Assembly (NCBI GenBank): GCA_009785705.1 | Contig: WQVS01000001.1 | Coordinates: 1-64,000, forward strand | Reading direction: 5' to 3' | Length of the DNA stretch: 64,000 nt | Source of the DNA: Coriobacteriia bacterium | GTDB lineage: Bacteria > Actinomycetota > Coriobacteriia > WRKU01 > WQUG01 | Shown: positions 52,258 through 62,297 of the stretch, piece by piece | How the letters are laid out: each line of letters starts with the position of its first letter | Numbering within the stretch: the first letter of the stretch is position 1 | Program-made: the position numbers and the translations under genes | The notes under the pieces: model-generated | Databases searched by the model: none | What the model was told of the DNA's origin: nothing | What the model saw: only the letters and a program-made list of their open reading frames with translations

Positions 52258-54135
52258 ATGAGCTTCAAAACTTCACCAGATTTAGTACTGTTACACGCGC
52301 CATCGATTTATGATTTCCGTAAAAAGCCACAGATGTTTGGACCTATTTCAGACCTTGTGCCCTCAACACCCATTTTTGAAATATATCCATTAGGACTTAC
52401 CACTATTGGTGAATATTTAGAGCGCAATGGGCATACAGTGCGCTTATTCAATTTGGCAAACTTGATGCTGCAGAGCGAAAAGTTTGATGTTGAACGTTTC
52501 ATCAGTAGACTTAATGCAAAGGCCTTTGGTCTTGCCTTGCACTGGATGCCGCACAGTCACGGTACCATTGAGATTGCACGCTTGCTTAAAAAGTATCACC
52601 CTGATGTACCCGTTATCTTTGGCGGTCTCTCTTCAAGCGTCTTTCACGAAGACCTGATTACTAACTATCCTTGTATTGACTACGTTTTCCGCGGAGACTC
52701 AACAGAAGAGCCTGTTCGCCGCTTGATGGAAGCCATCAAGGGCAGTAACGGTAAACCCTCTAATGAGACCTTGGCATCAATTCCTAATTTGACCTGGCGT
52801 GATAAGAGCGGCGATATGGTCGTAAATGAACTCAGCTTTGTGCCGCCAGATTTCAATGCGCCTTCTTTGGATTTCAGCTTCAACATGAAGAGCGTTATTC
52901 GCGACCGTGACCTCTTTGGAGTTGTGCCTTACAAGCAGTGGATTAACTATCCCATGGCTGCAACTATATGTTGTCGTGGCTGTACTCACAATTGCGTTAC
53001 TTGTGGAGGGTCGCAGGCATCTTATCAAAAGCACTATAACCGAAGAAGAGTCGCCTATCGTGATCCAGAACTTATAGCGCGCGATATCGCACATGCGCAA
53101 AAATACATCCCTGGTGCAATTTTTGTCCTGAATGACTTTATGCAGGCAGGGGATGACTATGTCAAGGTGTTCATTGAGTCCTTGGGCAAGATCAACTTGC
53201 GTGCTCCCATTGGTTTTGAGGTGTTTACTCCGCCAGATGAGAAACTCTATGAACTGCTTGCTGCCAATCTCAACGATTGGACCATCGAGGTTAGTGCAGA
53301 GAGTCACGACGATGAAATCCGTAAGCTCTTTGGTAAAGGGCACTACACGACTGCAGAGGTCGAAAAAAGCATCAAACAAGCCTTTGAATATGGTGCAACG
53401 CGCTTTGATTTGTACTATCTAATTGGTATTCCAGGTCAGAATGCTCAATCAGTTCTTGATAACGTTGATTATATTGGCAATCTGTATGAGAGCCTTGATT
53501 ACGATAAGCGCCTTATCAGTAATATTGCCGCTATGACACCCTTCCTGGATCCAGGCTCAATCGCTTATGATAATCCAGAAGAGCATGGCTACAAGCTGCG
53601 AGCAACTACGGTAGAAGAACATCGCCAGTTGCTGGTACAGCCTTCATGGAAATATGTCATGAACTATGAAAGCATCCACTTGCCACCAGATGAGCTCGTA
53701 GATGTTACCTATGAGGCAGGTCTACGTCTAAACGAAATGAAGCGCAAGTCAGGTCTTATTGATGACAAGACTGCAGATGAGGTTAAAAACCGCATTGAAG
53801 AAGCAAAGGTTTCTATGGCGCGTGTTGATGAGGTTATGCGTGACGCAGAACTGGCTACTCCAGAAGAGCGCGAAGCAAAGATTGGTGATTTGCGCCGTGA
53901 AATGGAAGAGCTATCTGAATCTACTATCTGCGAAAAGACAGAACTTCGCTGGCCTGTTAACTTCAGAATTTCTAACCTGTGGGAATGCATCAAGATTTGG
54001 GTTGTAGAGAACGTAAAAAATATCTTAATCCCAGAGAAAAATCCTGCAGCATCTGCAATCCACGAAAAGTGGAGAACAGAGAAAGGTATTCCTACCATAC
54101 AAGAATTACCTCAGGAAGTATCTGACGACCGCTAG
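52258..54135 (+). CDS. B12-binding-domain radical SAM protein
   Basis: 625 residues. An N-terminal cobalamin-binding-type Rossmann domain (DLVLLHAPSIYDFRK, IYPLGLTTIGEYLERNGHTV, VIFGGLSSSVF) is followed by a radical SAM barrel with the cluster Cx3Cx2C in RGCTHNCVTCGG. A long helical C-terminal region contains EEREAKIGDLRREMEEL. Such proteins are methyltransferases or ring-forming enzymes; the substrate is unknown. The N-terminus is canonical, so the ATG is probably right although no ribosome-binding site lies within 40 nt. Neighbours (cytochrome c, Tat genes) do not reveal the pathway. Confidence 0.87.
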   Translation: MSFKTSPDLVLLHAPSIYDFRKKPQMFGPISDLVPSTPIFEIYPLGLTTIGEYLERNGHTVRLFNLANLMLQSEKFDVERFISRLNAKAFGLALHWMPHSHGTIEIARLLKKYHPDVPVIFGGLSSSVFHEDLITNYPCIDYVFRGDSTEEPVRRLMEAIKGSNGKPSNETLASIPNLTWRDKSGDMVVNELSFVPPDFNAPSLDFSFNMKSVIRDRDLFGVVPYKQWINYPMAATICCRGCTHNCVTCGGSQASYQKHYNRRRVAYRDPELIARDIAHAQKYIPGAIFVLNDFMQAGDDYVKVFIESLGKINLRAPIGFEVFTPPDEKLYELLAANLNDWTIEVSAESHDDEIRKLFGKGHYTTAEVEKSIKQAFEYGATRFDLYYLIGIPGQNAQSVLDNVDYIGNLYESLDYDKRLISNIAAMTPFLDPGSIAYDNPEEHGYKLRATTVEEHRQLLVQPSWKYVMNYESIHLPPDELVDVTYEAGLRLNEMKRKSGLIDDKTADEVKNRIEEAKVSMARVDEVMRDAELATPEEREAKIGDLRREMEELSESTICEKTELRWPVNFRISNLWECIKIWVVENVKNILIPEKNPAASAIHEKWRTEKGIPTIQELPQEVSDDR

Positions 54136-54399
54136 CATCCTGTAAGGAACTCACACGCAAGTATGTATTGCCCCTAATGGGGAGGCGATTGTGCTAGGTG
54201 GATACTTCTGAATGCCTGCAGCTTATAATTTAAAGTAGCCAGAAATGCGAGAAACGCAGGCACAACTAAGGGTAAATTTGTTATACTTGAGCAGTTGAAT
54301 TTAGCGCGTAGAAATGCACTTCGATCCGTATAAGCAGCATATTCTGTGTTGCTTTGGTGCATTTAGGACAGTACACAGTTTGACAAGAAAGGATTTATC

Positions 54400-54912
54400 A
54401 TGTCCGACGATCTTTTTTTTGAAGGCGATGAGCCTGTAGAGGAAACAAAGAAAAAAGCTCCTGTAAAGAAAAAGCCTGTTGCAAAGAGCGGCGGCAAAGC
54501 TCCTGCAAAGAAGGGCTCAGGACCTGCAAGGAAGGCTCCTGTAAATAGGAAACCCGCTGCAAATGAGGCAGCTTTTGAGTTTACTCCTGTGGTAGTAATA
54601 CTCATTGCTGTTATTGCAATTTTGATTGGTTTCTTAGGTGGTCTACTTGCAGCAAATGCAATGCTACCTTCGGTTAATACTGCTCCTCCTGCTAACCAGC
54701 AAATGCCTCCGCAAGACGGTGGTATGGGTGGCGGCGGAATGGGCGGCATGGGCGGAGGCATGGGTGGTGCTCCGATTCTTGACGATGAGCAAATGATGGG
54801 TGACATGCCAGAAGGTCATCCTCCTCTTGATGAAGACGGTAACGTTATCATGCCTGGGGACGGCGAAGGTGCTTCAGCAGAAGGTGCTGACGAAGATTCA
54901 GAAGGATATTAA
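54400..54912 (+). CDS. Hypothetical membrane protein with Lys-rich N-terminus
   Basis: 170 residues: an acidic start, a Lys/Pro/Ala repeat zone (KKAPVKKKPVAKSGGKAPAK), one membrane helix (~68-90), a Gly/Met-rich repeat (GGMGGGGMGGMGGGMGG) and an acidic tail. No family recognised. AAGAAAGGA precedes the ATG. It is followed 9 nt later by another small membrane protein and then tatA and tatC, suggesting a shared envelope or export role (inference). The 264 bp upstream hold only a short CCCC/GGGG palindrome and a TTATACT box. Confidence 0.7.
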   Translation: MSDDLFFEGDEPVEETKKKAPVKKKPVAKSGGKAPAKKGSGPARKAPVNRKPAANEAAFEFTPVVVILIAVIAILIGFLGGLLAANAMLPSVNTAPPANQQMPPQDGGMGGGGMGGMGGGMGGAPILDDEQMMGDMPEGHPPLDEDGNVIMPGDGEGASAEGADEDSEGY

Positions 54913-54921
54913 GAGTTTATT

Positions 54922-55248
54922 ATGGTTAAGGCAATTGACAAGAGTAATAGTCCTCTTTGGATTCGTATTTTGGTATGGATTCTAGTTGCTGGCCTCATGG
55001 CAGCAGCAGTGTTTATGGCCATTGGTGTAATCACTTCAATCGCGACTTGGGGCGACCCTCCGCCTCCGATGACAATTACTGCTGATGATTTACCTCCAGA
55101 GATTTTGGCAGAGCTCGAAGCTCAGATGGCAGAGGCAAACCAAAACGAAGGTGGAGTCGTCACTGGCAATGAGGACGATGACGAAGGAATTGTCTTTGGA
55201 ACAGATCTGACCGCCGAAGATGACGACAATCAGGACGAATCCGAATAG
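54922..55248 (+). CDS. Hypothetical small membrane protein with acidic tail
   Basis: 108 residues with one membrane helix (~13-40) after SNSPLWIRILVW, a PPPPMTITADDLPPEIL linker and a very acidic C-terminus. No family recognised. It is closely spaced with the gene before it and the tatA-like gene after it. The upstream protein has a basic tail and this one an acidic tail, so pairing of the two is conceivable. Confidence 0.7.
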   Translation: MVKAIDKSNSPLWIRILVWILVAGLMAAAVFMAIGVITSIATWGDPPPPMTITADDLPPEILAELEAQMAEANQNEGGVVTGNEDDDEGIVFGTDLTAEDDDNQDESE

Positions 55249-55301
55249 CTGACCTTATGGGTTAGGTAACGCATACGAGTAGTTAGGAATCAGGGCAAAT
55301 T

Positions 55302-55853
55302 ATGGGTGGCTGGGAGATAGCTTTAATCATAATCATTGCCCTGATTTTTTTTGGTCCTGATAAAATTCCTCAAATTGTAAAAACTATTAAAAAAGGTATA
55401 GGCTTCTATGCTGATGCACGCAATCAGGTTCAAGAGGTAGTCAATACCCAAATAATATCTCCTGAAGAATTGGCGGCACTAAAAGATCCTTTAGGAATGG
55501 GTGGCAATAAAGTTACTCCTCAATCCCTCTTAACTCCAGAGAGAAAAAGTCTTTATAGTCAGACGACCCCAGCTCCTCCTGCGAACACAGCACCTACAGC
55601 TCAAGCTGCTACTCAACCTGTAGCCTTTGAATCTGCGCAGGTGCAATCAGCAGGCTTAGAAGCTTCTCAAAAATCAGTCATAGATTCTGTCTCTGATGCG
55701 GCAAAGCCAGTAGCAGTATCTGTTCCAGCAGTGCAGGAATCACAACCTACTGCATCAAAGTCTAGTACGGCAGCAGAAAGTATTTGGGCAAGCTTAGAAC
55801 AGGCAGCTCCATCAGCCGCAGGGACTCCTTCAGGCGAAGCTAAAGAGGCTTAG
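55302..55853 (+). CDS. tatA: Twin-arginine translocase subunit TatA/TatB
   Basis: 183 residues: N-terminal membrane helix (GGWEIALIIIIALIFFGPDK) with the FGPDKIP hinge, an amphipathic helix and a long Ala/Gln/Ser-rich tail. The length suits TatB, but Gram-positive systems often use a single bifunctional TatA. It lies directly before tatC. The Tat-signal formate dehydrogenase upstream is an obvious substrate. Confidence 0.9.
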   Translation: MGGWEIALIIIIALIFFGPDKIPQIVKTIKKGIGFYADARNQVQEVVNTQIISPEELAALKDPLGMGGNKVTPQSLLTPERKSLYSQTTPAPPANTAPTAQAATQPVAFESAQVQSAGLEASQKSVIDSVSDAAKPVAVSVPAVQESQPTASKSSTAAESIWASLEQAAPSAAGTPSGEAKEA

Positions 55854-55859
55854 GCAGAT

Positions 55860-56852
55860 ATGGCAAAAACACAAGCTAGCGAAACACAAGAGGAAGCAAA
55901 GAAAGACCCCAAAAGTCTTCCCTTCTTCGCACACTTTAATGAGCTGCGCAAAAGGCTCACCAATTACGTCATAGTTCTTGTTGTGCTTAGCTTCTTCTTC
56001 TACTGGGAGCCTGCCCATATGGTCATTATGGATATCTTCTTCAAAGATGTCCTTCCACATCTCCCAGATGGATTTGCACTTATGGGAATGTTTGATGCGA
56101 TGACCTTTCGCTTTACCGTAGGCCTTTATGGCGCATTAATCGTTACTAGTCCTCTCCTGCTTTATCATATCTTTGCCTTCTTTGCTCCTGCAATGAAGGG
56201 GCGTGAGCGCAAATGGGTTTTGCCTACAGTACTTGCCGCAGGGGGCCTCTTTGTTACAGGAGTTGTCTTTGCTTACTTCCTTATAATGCCTATGACAATC
56301 GAATTTCTATTATCGCAGCATACTGCCTATACCTATGAGGTACCTAGAGGGCAAGACTGGCTTTCTGGTGTTGCCTTGGTGCTTCTTGCCTTTGGTATAA
56401 GCTTCGAGCTACCCTTAGTAATTTTCGCCTTTATAGGGCTAGGTATTATTGGTTACCCTACCATCAGAGAATCGTGGCGTGTGGCATACATTTCACTCTT
56501 CATTTTTGCAGCCGTGATAACTCCAGATAGAGGGCCCGTTACAACGCTTGCCCTAGGACTTTCTCTGATTGTTTTGTACGAGAGTGGGCTTTTGGCATCA
56601 CGTCTATTCTTGGCAGAGCGCATAGATCAGCAATACGTTGATGCTTATGAGCAAATGCTGCTCTATGATAATGCTCCTACAGATGACAAGGAAAAGTTAG
56701 CAGCAAGGGCAAAGCTCAAAAAGCAAGCGGAGGCCGCTGAAAAGCGTATAGCAGCACGAGAAGCGCGTAAGGCAGATGAATCTGAAGATTCGGCTCAAGA
56801 CTCAGGCGGCGAGCAAAGCTCAGCAGAAGGAGAGAGCAACACCAATGCATGA
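55860..56852 (+). CDS. tatC: Twin-arginine translocase subunit TatC
   Basis: 330 residues with six membrane helices and the receptor signature FFAHFNELRKRLTNY at the N-terminus. The C-terminal ~75 residues are a charged coiled extension (AKLKKQAEAAEKRIAAREAR then Ser/Glu/Gly), longer than usual. It overlaps hypA by 8 nt, so Tat export and nickel-enzyme maturation are co-expressed. Confidence 0.93.
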   Translation: MAKTQASETQEEAKKDPKSLPFFAHFNELRKRLTNYVIVLVVLSFFFYWEPAHMVIMDIFFKDVLPHLPDGFALMGMFDAMTFRFTVGLYGALIVTSPLLLYHIFAFFAPAMKGRERKWVLPTVLAAGGLFVTGVVFAYFLIMPMTIEFLLSQHTAYTYEVPRGQDWLSGVALVLLAFGISFELPLVIFAFIGLGIIGYPTIRESWRVAYISLFIFAAVITPDRGPVTTLALGLSLIVLYESGLLASRLFLAERIDQQYVDAYEQMLLYDNAPTDDKEKLAARAKLKKQAEAAEKRIAAREARKADESEDSAQDSGGEQSSAEGESNTNA

Positions 56853-57282
56853 GATGAGCATTATGCAATCTGTCTTTGATGCAGCCTTTGAAGCTTTGGA
56901 AAAAGCAGGAGAGACGCGCATCACAGAGATTAGTCTCACGGTAGGGGAGCAAACAGACATCCAAGAAATCCCCTTAAATTTTGCCTTTGAAGCATTGAAG
57001 CAAAATACACCAGCACGCAATGCGACTCTTAAGATGACGATGTTAACGACCAGGTCACACTGCAATGATTGCGCGGCAGAGTTTGACCATGACCGCTTTT
57101 CAACCCTGTGTCCCAGTTGCGGATCAATAGATATAACAATGCTGACAGGTCGTGAACTGCGCATAGACGGCATGGAAGCAGACAGTGAACCCTTTAAGGA
57201 AGTCGCTGAAGAAAGCGACCCTTACGCCAGTATGATAGAGGAAGCTCGCGCAGACGCAGCAGCTATTTTGAAGGAAGCATAA
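56845..57282 (+). CDS. hypA: Hydrogenase nickel-insertion protein HypA
   Basis: 146 residues. The start MHEMSIMQSVFDAA is diagnostic (His2 and Glu3 bind nickel). The zinc site is CNDC plus CPSC around residues 73-95. A ~30-residue acidic C-terminal extension is unusual. Longer frames upstream are inside tatC. It implies a [NiFe]-hydrogenase elsewhere; no hydrogenase subunit is in the window. Confidence 0.93.
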   Translation: MHEMSIMQSVFDAAFEALEKAGETRITEISLTVGEQTDIQEIPLNFAFEALKQNTPARNATLKMTMLTTRSHCNDCAAEFDHDRFSTLCPSCGSIDITMLTGRELRIDGMEADSEPFKEVAEESDPYASMIEEARADAAAILKEA

Positions 57283-57944
57283 TGACTCACATTGATATAA
57301 ACAAGCCTATACTAGATAAAAATGACAAGCTAGCACAATCAAATAGAGAGCTGCTGCAAGAAAAGAAGGTTTTTGCCCTAGACCTCATGGCCAGTCCGGG
57401 AGCAGGGAAGACCACGACAATCCTAGCAACGATTGAAGCTTTAAAGGACCGTTACAAGATTGCCGTTATAGAGGGCGACATTGCTTCAAATGTGGACGCA
57501 CTCAAAATTAAAGCAGCAGGGATTCCTGCCATACAAATTAATACAGGCGGGATTTGCCATCTGGAATCAGACATGATTCGAAGTGCCCTTGACCAGCTGC
57601 CTTTAGATGAGCTGGATTTCATCATCATAGAAAATGTGGGGAATCTAGTCTGCACAACAGAATTCTACCTGGGTGAAGATGCAAAGGTAATGATACTGTC
57701 TGTCCCAGAAGGCGATGATAAGCCCCACAAATATCCGGGAATATTTCAAACCTCAAAAGCAGTACTCATAAGCAAGATAGACACTTTGCCTGTATTTGAC
57801 TTTGATAGGGAAGACTTCGAGACAACAGTAAAGTCGCTTAACCCAAAGGCTCCTATTTTCCCTGTATCTGCAAAAACAGGTGAAGGCATGGAAGAGTGGA
57901 TTGATTGGCTCACTGCTCAAATCGACAAAGTTAAATTTGCTTAA
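57282..57944 (+). CDS. hypB: Hydrogenase maturation GTPase HypB
   Basis: 220 residues: P-loop MASPGAGKTTTI, VIEGDIASNVDA, NTGGICHLESDMI and IENVGNLVCTTEFYLGED. The N-terminal His-rich or CxxCGC nickel-storage segment of some HypB proteins is absent. It overlaps hypA by 1 nt. It delivers nickel with HypA to the hydrogenase large subunit. Confidence 0.93.
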   Translation: MTHIDINKPILDKNDKLAQSNRELLQEKKVFALDLMASPGAGKTTTILATIEALKDRYKIAVIEGDIASNVDALKIKAAGIPAIQINTGGICHLESDMIRSALDQLPLDELDFIIIENVGNLVCTTEFYLGEDAKVMILSVPEGDDKPHKYPGIFQTSKAVLISKIDTLPVFDFDREDFETTVKSLNPKAPIFPVSAKTGEGMEEWIDWLTAQIDKVKFA

Positions 57945-58069
57945 TTCGTCAACTCTTTGCTCTATCAACCCCTTTCTGCAATAACCCACTGAACTTCCCT
58001 GAGTCAGTTGTCGCATTATTTCTTAGAGCTCAACACCAAAAATTACCTTATATTTATATCGCATAAAAC

Positions 58070-58098
58070 TTGACAATAGGACGCTTAGATTATAAGAT
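58070..58098 (+). promoter_or_regulatory. Promoter of the dnaK operon
   Basis: A perfect TTGACA and TAAGAT spaced by 17 nt, about 88 bp before dnaK. HspR encoded downstream would be expected to bind a HAIR repeat (CTTGAGT-N7-ACTCAAG) here, but I find no good match, only ACTTGA overlapping the -35. Confidence 0.6.
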
Positions 58099-58186
58099 AG
58101 TCCCTAGTAAAGTTTATCTGTGTATAAAACCATGACAAAATAATCCAATTTAAAACAAAGATTAGAAGCAGAAAGGGAGTATTATT

Positions 58187-60100
58187 ATGTCGAAAGTACT
58201 AGGAATTGATTTAGGTACCACCAATAGTGCAATGGCACTTATCGAGGGTGGAGAGCCTACTATAGTTATCAACGCAGAAGGAGACCGCACCACACCTAGT
58301 GTTGTGGCCTTTCGCAAAGAGGGTGACCGACTAGTCGGCAAGCCCGCAAAGAATCAGGCAGTAACCAATCCGGTAAACACCATTGGCTCAATCAAACGCT
58401 TCATTGGTCGCAAGTATTCAGAAGTCAGTGGAGAGCTAAAAACAGTCAGCTACAAAGTTGTATCTGGTAAGGGTGGTCGTGTAGAGGTAGAGATTGATGG
58501 CAAGAACTACACTCCAGAAGAGATTAGTGCCATGACTCTGCAAAAGCTGAAGACAGATGCAGAAAAGTATCTGGGTGAGAAAATTACCGAAGCAGTTATT
58601 ACCGTACCAGCCTACTTCAACGATGCACAGCGCCAAGCAACAAAAGATGCTGGCAAGATTGCTGGTCTCGAGGTAAAGCGTATTGTAAATGAGCCTACTG
58701 CTGCAGCTCTTGCCTATGGTCTGGACAAAGCAGGTAAGGAACAAAAGGTTCTTATTTTTGATCTAGGTGGCGGTACTTTTGATGTATCTGTGCTAGAACT
58801 AGGCGACAACGTCGTAGAGGTAATGGCAACCAGTGGTGACAACCAACTAGGTGGAGACGACTGGGATCAAAAGGTTATCGACTGGATGGCAGATAAGTTC
58901 AAGGCTGACCAGGGCGTAGATTTGCGCGATGACAAAATGGCCTTGCAGCGCCTAAAGGAAGCAGCGGAACGTGCAAAGATGGAACTCTCATCAGCTCAAA
59001 GCGCGCACATCAACCTGCCCTTTATTACTGCTGATGCCAGTGGACCAAAGCATCTTGACTACACATTGTCACGTGCAGACTTTGAAAAACTAACCAGTGA
59101 CCTACTAGAGCGCACTAAGAAGCCTGTTCAGCAGGCTATGAAGGACGCAGGCGTTAAGATGGGCGAGATTGACGAGGTAATCCTTGTCGGAGGCTCTACC
59201 AGAATGCCAGCCGTTCAAGATATGGTGAAGAAGCTTACAGGTAAAGACCCTCACATGGGAGTAAACCCAGATGAGGTAGTAGCACTGGGCGCTGCCGTTC
59301 AGGGTGGTGTACTGTCAGGTGACTTTGGTAAGGGCGACATCTTGCTATTGGATGTTACTCCACTATCTCTAGGTGTAGAGACCATGGGTGGTATTAGCAC
59401 AAAGATGATTGAGCGCAATACTACGATTCCAACACGCAAGACAGAGACCTACTCTACCGCTGCTGATGGGCAGACCAGTGTAGAGATTCACGTCTTGCAG
59501 GGTGAACGTGAGATGGCTGCAGCAAATAAGACCTTGGGTCGCTTTACACTGGCAAACATCCCAGCAGCGCCCCGCGGTGTACCGCAGATTGAGGTTACCT
59601 TTGACATTGATGCAAACGGTATTGTAAACGTATCAGCAAAGGACCGTGGAACTGGACAAGAGCAAAAGATTACCATCACAGGCTCAACAGGTCTTTCCGA
59701 TGATGAAGTTGATGCCATGGTGGCAGACGCCGAGGCAAATGCTGACGAAGACGCGAAGATGAAAGAGGGCGTTGAGGCTCGCAACACCGCTGACTCATTG
59801 GTATACCAAACAGAAAAGACTATTGAGGACTTGGGCGACAAGGTTCCTGCAGAAACTAAGGATGAAGTTGAAGCTGCTGTTGCAGAGCTAAAGACTGCAC
59901 TAGAAAGCGACGACCTTGATGAAATCAAGGCGAAGACTGAAACTTTGACCACAGCAAGCTTTAAGTTGGCAGAGATTGCCTACCAGCAGGTTCAGGATGA
60001 AACTGCTGCCGAAGGTGGCGATGCTGAAGCTGCCACCAACGATGAGGGCGAAGAGGTTGTCGACGGAGACTTTGAAGTAGTTGAAGAAGATGACAAGTAA
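58187..60100 (+). CDS. dnaK: Chaperone DnaK (Hsp70)
   Basis: ATP-dependent chaperone, 637 residues. ATPase domain: [36 protein letters not shown] and [17 protein letters not shown]. The substrate-binding domain contains [17 protein letters not shown], and an acidic C-terminal tail ([14 protein letters not shown]) follows. AAAGGGAG precedes the ATG. First gene of the dnaK-grpE-dnaJ-hspR operon. Confidence 0.98.
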   Translation: MSKVLGIDLGTTNSAMALIEGGEPTIVINAEGDRTTPSVVAFRKEGDRLVGKPAKNQAVTNPVNTIGSIKRFIGRKYSEVSGELKTVSYKVVSGKGGRVEVEIDGKNYTPEEISAMTLQKLKTDAEKYLGEKITEAVITVPAYFNDAQRQATKDAGKIAGLEVKRIVNEPTAAALAYGLDKAGKEQKVLIFDLGGGTFDVSVLELGDNVVEVMATSGDNQLGGDDWDQKVIDWMADKFKADQGVDLRDDKMALQRLKEAAERAKMELSSAQSAHINLPFITADASGPKHLDYTLSRADFEKLTSDLLERTKKPVQQAMKDAGVKMGEIDEVILVGGSTRMPAVQDMVKKLTGKDPHMGVNPDEVVALGAAVQGGVLSGDFGKGDILLLDVTPLSLGVETMGGISTKMIERNTTIPTRKTETYSTAADGQTSVEIHVLQGEREMAAANKTLGRFTLANIPAAPRGVPQIEVTFDIDANGIVNVSAKDRGTGQEQKITITGSTGLSDDEVDAMVADAEANADEDAKMKEGVEARNTADSLVYQTEKTIEDLGDKVPAETKDEVEAAVAELKTALESDDLDEIKAKTETLTTASFKLAEIAYQQVQDETAAEGGDAEAATNDEGEEVVDGDFEVVEEDDK

Positions 60101-60671
60101 AAAGACAGATAAACATACATCTGAAGCAAATACTGAAGCTGCTGCTAGTGCAGCAGCTTCAGCTGCAAGCACAGAACAAGATACTCCGGTATTTGACGAT
60201 CAGTCAGAAGTTGAGGCACTGCTTGCTCAAATGGAAGAGTTCCGCGATAAGGCTCTGCGTGCTCAGGCAGAATTTGAGAATAGCAAAAAGCGAATGCAGA
60301 CACAGCAAGCAACAGCGCTTCTTCGTGCAAGCGAACGTGTGGTAACTGCACTGATTCCTGCAATGGATGATATTGAATTCGCTGTTGCTCATGCACAGGA
60401 ATCTGGCAATGACATGCTGGAAGGTTTGCAGGCAATACAGGCAAAGCTGGTAGCAGTTTTTGCTACAGAACAGGTAGAGATTATAAATCCCTTAGGGCAG
60501 ACCTTTGACCATAATACTGCACAAGCTGTTCAAATGATTGAAGATGACAACGCTCCTGATCAGAGTGTTTCTCAGGTACTGCAAAAAGGCTACGTCATGG
60601 GCAAGGACAGCGATAATCCGCGTGTCTTACGCCCAGCCATGGTCGTGGTTTCCACAAATACAAATTCATAA
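60090..60671 (+). CDS. grpE: Nucleotide exchange factor GrpE
   Basis: 193 residues: a low-complexity Ala/Thr N-terminus, the long coiled-coil ([30 protein letters not shown]) and the beta domain ([19 protein letters not shown]). It overlaps the 3' end of dnaK. The ATG was chosen over a TTG three codons upstream. Confidence 0.95.
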   Translation: MTSKKTDKHTSEANTEAAASAAASAASTEQDTPVFDDQSEVEALLAQMEEFRDKALRAQAEFENSKKRMQTQQATALLRASERVVTALIPAMDDIEFAVAHAQESGNDMLEGLQAIQAKLVAVFATEQVEIINPLGQTFDHNTAQAVQMIEDDNAPDQSVSQVLQKGYVMGKDSDNPRVLRPAMVVVSTNTNS

Positions 60672-60691
60672 GGATTGGAGGGTAGAGAGTC

Positions 60692-61642
60692 ATGGCAGAA
60701 AAAAAGAATTATTACGACCTGCTAGGGGTCTCAAAAACCGCCGATGCTGATGAAATCAAGAAGGCATTTCGCAAGAAGGCGCGTGAACATCATCCTGATA
60801 CGGGTGGCGACGAAGATGCCTTCAAGCAGGTCAACGAAGCGTATGAGATTCTCTCGGATAAAGAGAAGCGTGCTCAGTACGATCAATTTGGGCAATACTT
60901 TGGTGAGAATAGACCCGGTCCAGGTTATGGCGCTGGTGGCAATCCCTTTGCTGGCGGTAATCCTTTTGGAGGTTCCAGTGGGGGTTACCAACGTGTAGAC
61001 TTTGACATGAGTGATATCTTTGGTTCTATGTTTGGCGGCGCTACTGGTCGTGGTGGTGGTCCCTTTGGAAGACGAGGACCCACTAAAGGTCAAGACTACC
61101 AAATGAGCATTAACGTTAGTTTTGATGAGTCTTTAACGGGTGCAACTCGGAAAGCTCATATTGCAGCATCGACTCCTGGTGGGGCAGGTAAAGACATATC
61201 AGTAAACATTCCTGCTGGTGTAATCGATGGTCAAAAGTTGAAATTTCGTGGCAAGGGTGGCGTAAGTGATTCGGGTGGTCCGCGCGGTGACTTAGTTATT
61301 GCCGTAAGCATTGCTCAGCATCCACACTTTAAGCGTGATAAAGCAGATGTACTGCTTGATTTGCCTCTCTCAGTAAGTGAGGCAGCACTGGGAACCAGCG
61401 TAACGGTGCCACTACCTTTGTCTGATGGTGGGGCGAAAGCAAAGTTGAAAATTCCCGCAGGTACGCAGACAGGAAAAGTCTTCAGAATGAAGGGCAAAGG
61501 CGCCCCGAAGCTAAAAGGGAAGGGACATGGCGATCTTTTGGTGAAAGCAGTAATAGAGATGCCAAAGAAACTAAGCTCAAAACAGAAGAAGTTATTAAAA
61601 GAACTACAAGAATTTGACGACGATTTAAGAGCTCATTTTTAG
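60692..61642 (+). CDS. dnaJ: DnaJ-family co-chaperone without zinc finger (CbpA-like)
   Basis: 316 residues. The J domain (YYDLLGVSKTADADEIKKAF) carries HHPDTGG, and a Gly/Phe region follows. The peptide-binding C-terminal domains contain ISVNIPAGVIDGQKLKFRGK. The four CxxCxGxG zinc repeats of classical DnaJ are absent. This form between grpE and hspR is usual in actinobacteria. GGAGGG precedes the ATG. Confidence 0.95.
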   Translation: MAEKKNYYDLLGVSKTADADEIKKAFRKKAREHHPDTGGDEDAFKQVNEAYEILSDKEKRAQYDQFGQYFGENRPGPGYGAGGNPFAGGNPFGGSSGGYQRVDFDMSDIFGSMFGGATGRGGGPFGRRGPTKGQDYQMSINVSFDESLTGATRKAHIAASTPGGAGKDISVNIPAGVIDGQKLKFRGKGGVSDSGGPRGDLVIAVSIAQHPHFKRDKADVLLDLPLSVSEAALGTSVTVPLPLSDGGAKAKLKIPAGTQTGKVFRMKGKGAPKLKGKGHGDLLVKAVIEMPKKLSSKQKKLLKELQEFDDDLRAHF

Positions 61643-61660
61643 AATAGAGAGCAGAGACTC

Positions 61661-62053
61661 ATGAGACGCGAAAAACACCGCCCAGTGTACATGATAGGGA
61701 TAGCAGCAGAGCTTGCAGGTGTACATCCACAAACCTTGCGCATCTACGAACGCAAGCAACTAGTAGAGCCAAAGCGTACAGGCGGGAATACGCGCCTCTA
61801 TTCTGATGCCGACATAGAGCGCCTGAAGCTGATTCAGGAGCTAACTCAAGAAGAGGGCATCAATCTGGCAGGTGTGGTGCGCATCATAGAGCTAGAGGAA
61901 GAGCGTGACCGCCTACAAGATGAGCTAGAAATCCTACGAGAAGAAATTCGAGAAATGAAACGCGAAGCCATCAAGGCCGAATTGCTGGCGGTAAGAAGTA
62001 AAGCAATAGTGCCCCTAGGAAATGTAGCAGTAACTAGAATAGAGCGCACTTAG
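61661..62053 (+). CDS. hspR: Heat-shock repressor HspR (MerR family)
   Basis: 130 residues: the MerR-type winged helix IGIAAELAGVHPQTLRIYER with GGNTRLYSDADIERL, then a coiled-coil. In actinobacteria HspR represses dnaK with DnaK as co-repressor. It closes the operon. Confidence 0.93.
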   Translation: MRREKHRPVYMIGIAAELAGVHPQTLRIYERKQLVEPKRTGGNTRLYSDADIERLKLIQELTQEEGINLAGVVRIIELEEERDRLQDELEILREEIREMKREAIKAELLAVRSKAIVPLGNVAVTRIERT

Positions 62054-62211
62054 CGGCGAATCCTTGCACTAGAGAGAGGATGAGAAATTGCTCATATGAT
62101 TTGAGTACACTTTGCCTCTTTCTGTCTTTTGGTGCGAAGCTTTGCTACTTGGGTCACTCAGCAGATAAAAGTTAGGTTATACTGTTATACGCGTTTTCGA
62201 CACCTCTCTTT

Positions 62212-62297
62212 GCCGGAGTGGCGGAATGGCAGACGCGGTGGATTCAAAATCCATTGGGGGCAACCCCGTGAGGGTTCAAATCCCTCCTCCGGCACCA
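62212..62297 (+). tRNA. tRNA-Leu (anticodon CAA)
   Basis: Complete cloverleaf: acceptor GCCGGAG/CTCCGGC and anticodon loop TTCAAAA with anticodon CAA. A long variable arm (TGGGGGCAACCCCGT) is typical of leucine tRNA. The T arm is GAGGG TTCAAAT CCCTC and the 3' end ACCA is encoded. Confidence 0.97.

Noticed and set aside
57945..58186. HAIR operator for HspR upstream of dnaK
   Set aside because: No CTTGAGT-N7-ACTCAAG match, only an ACTTGA half-site overlapping the -35.
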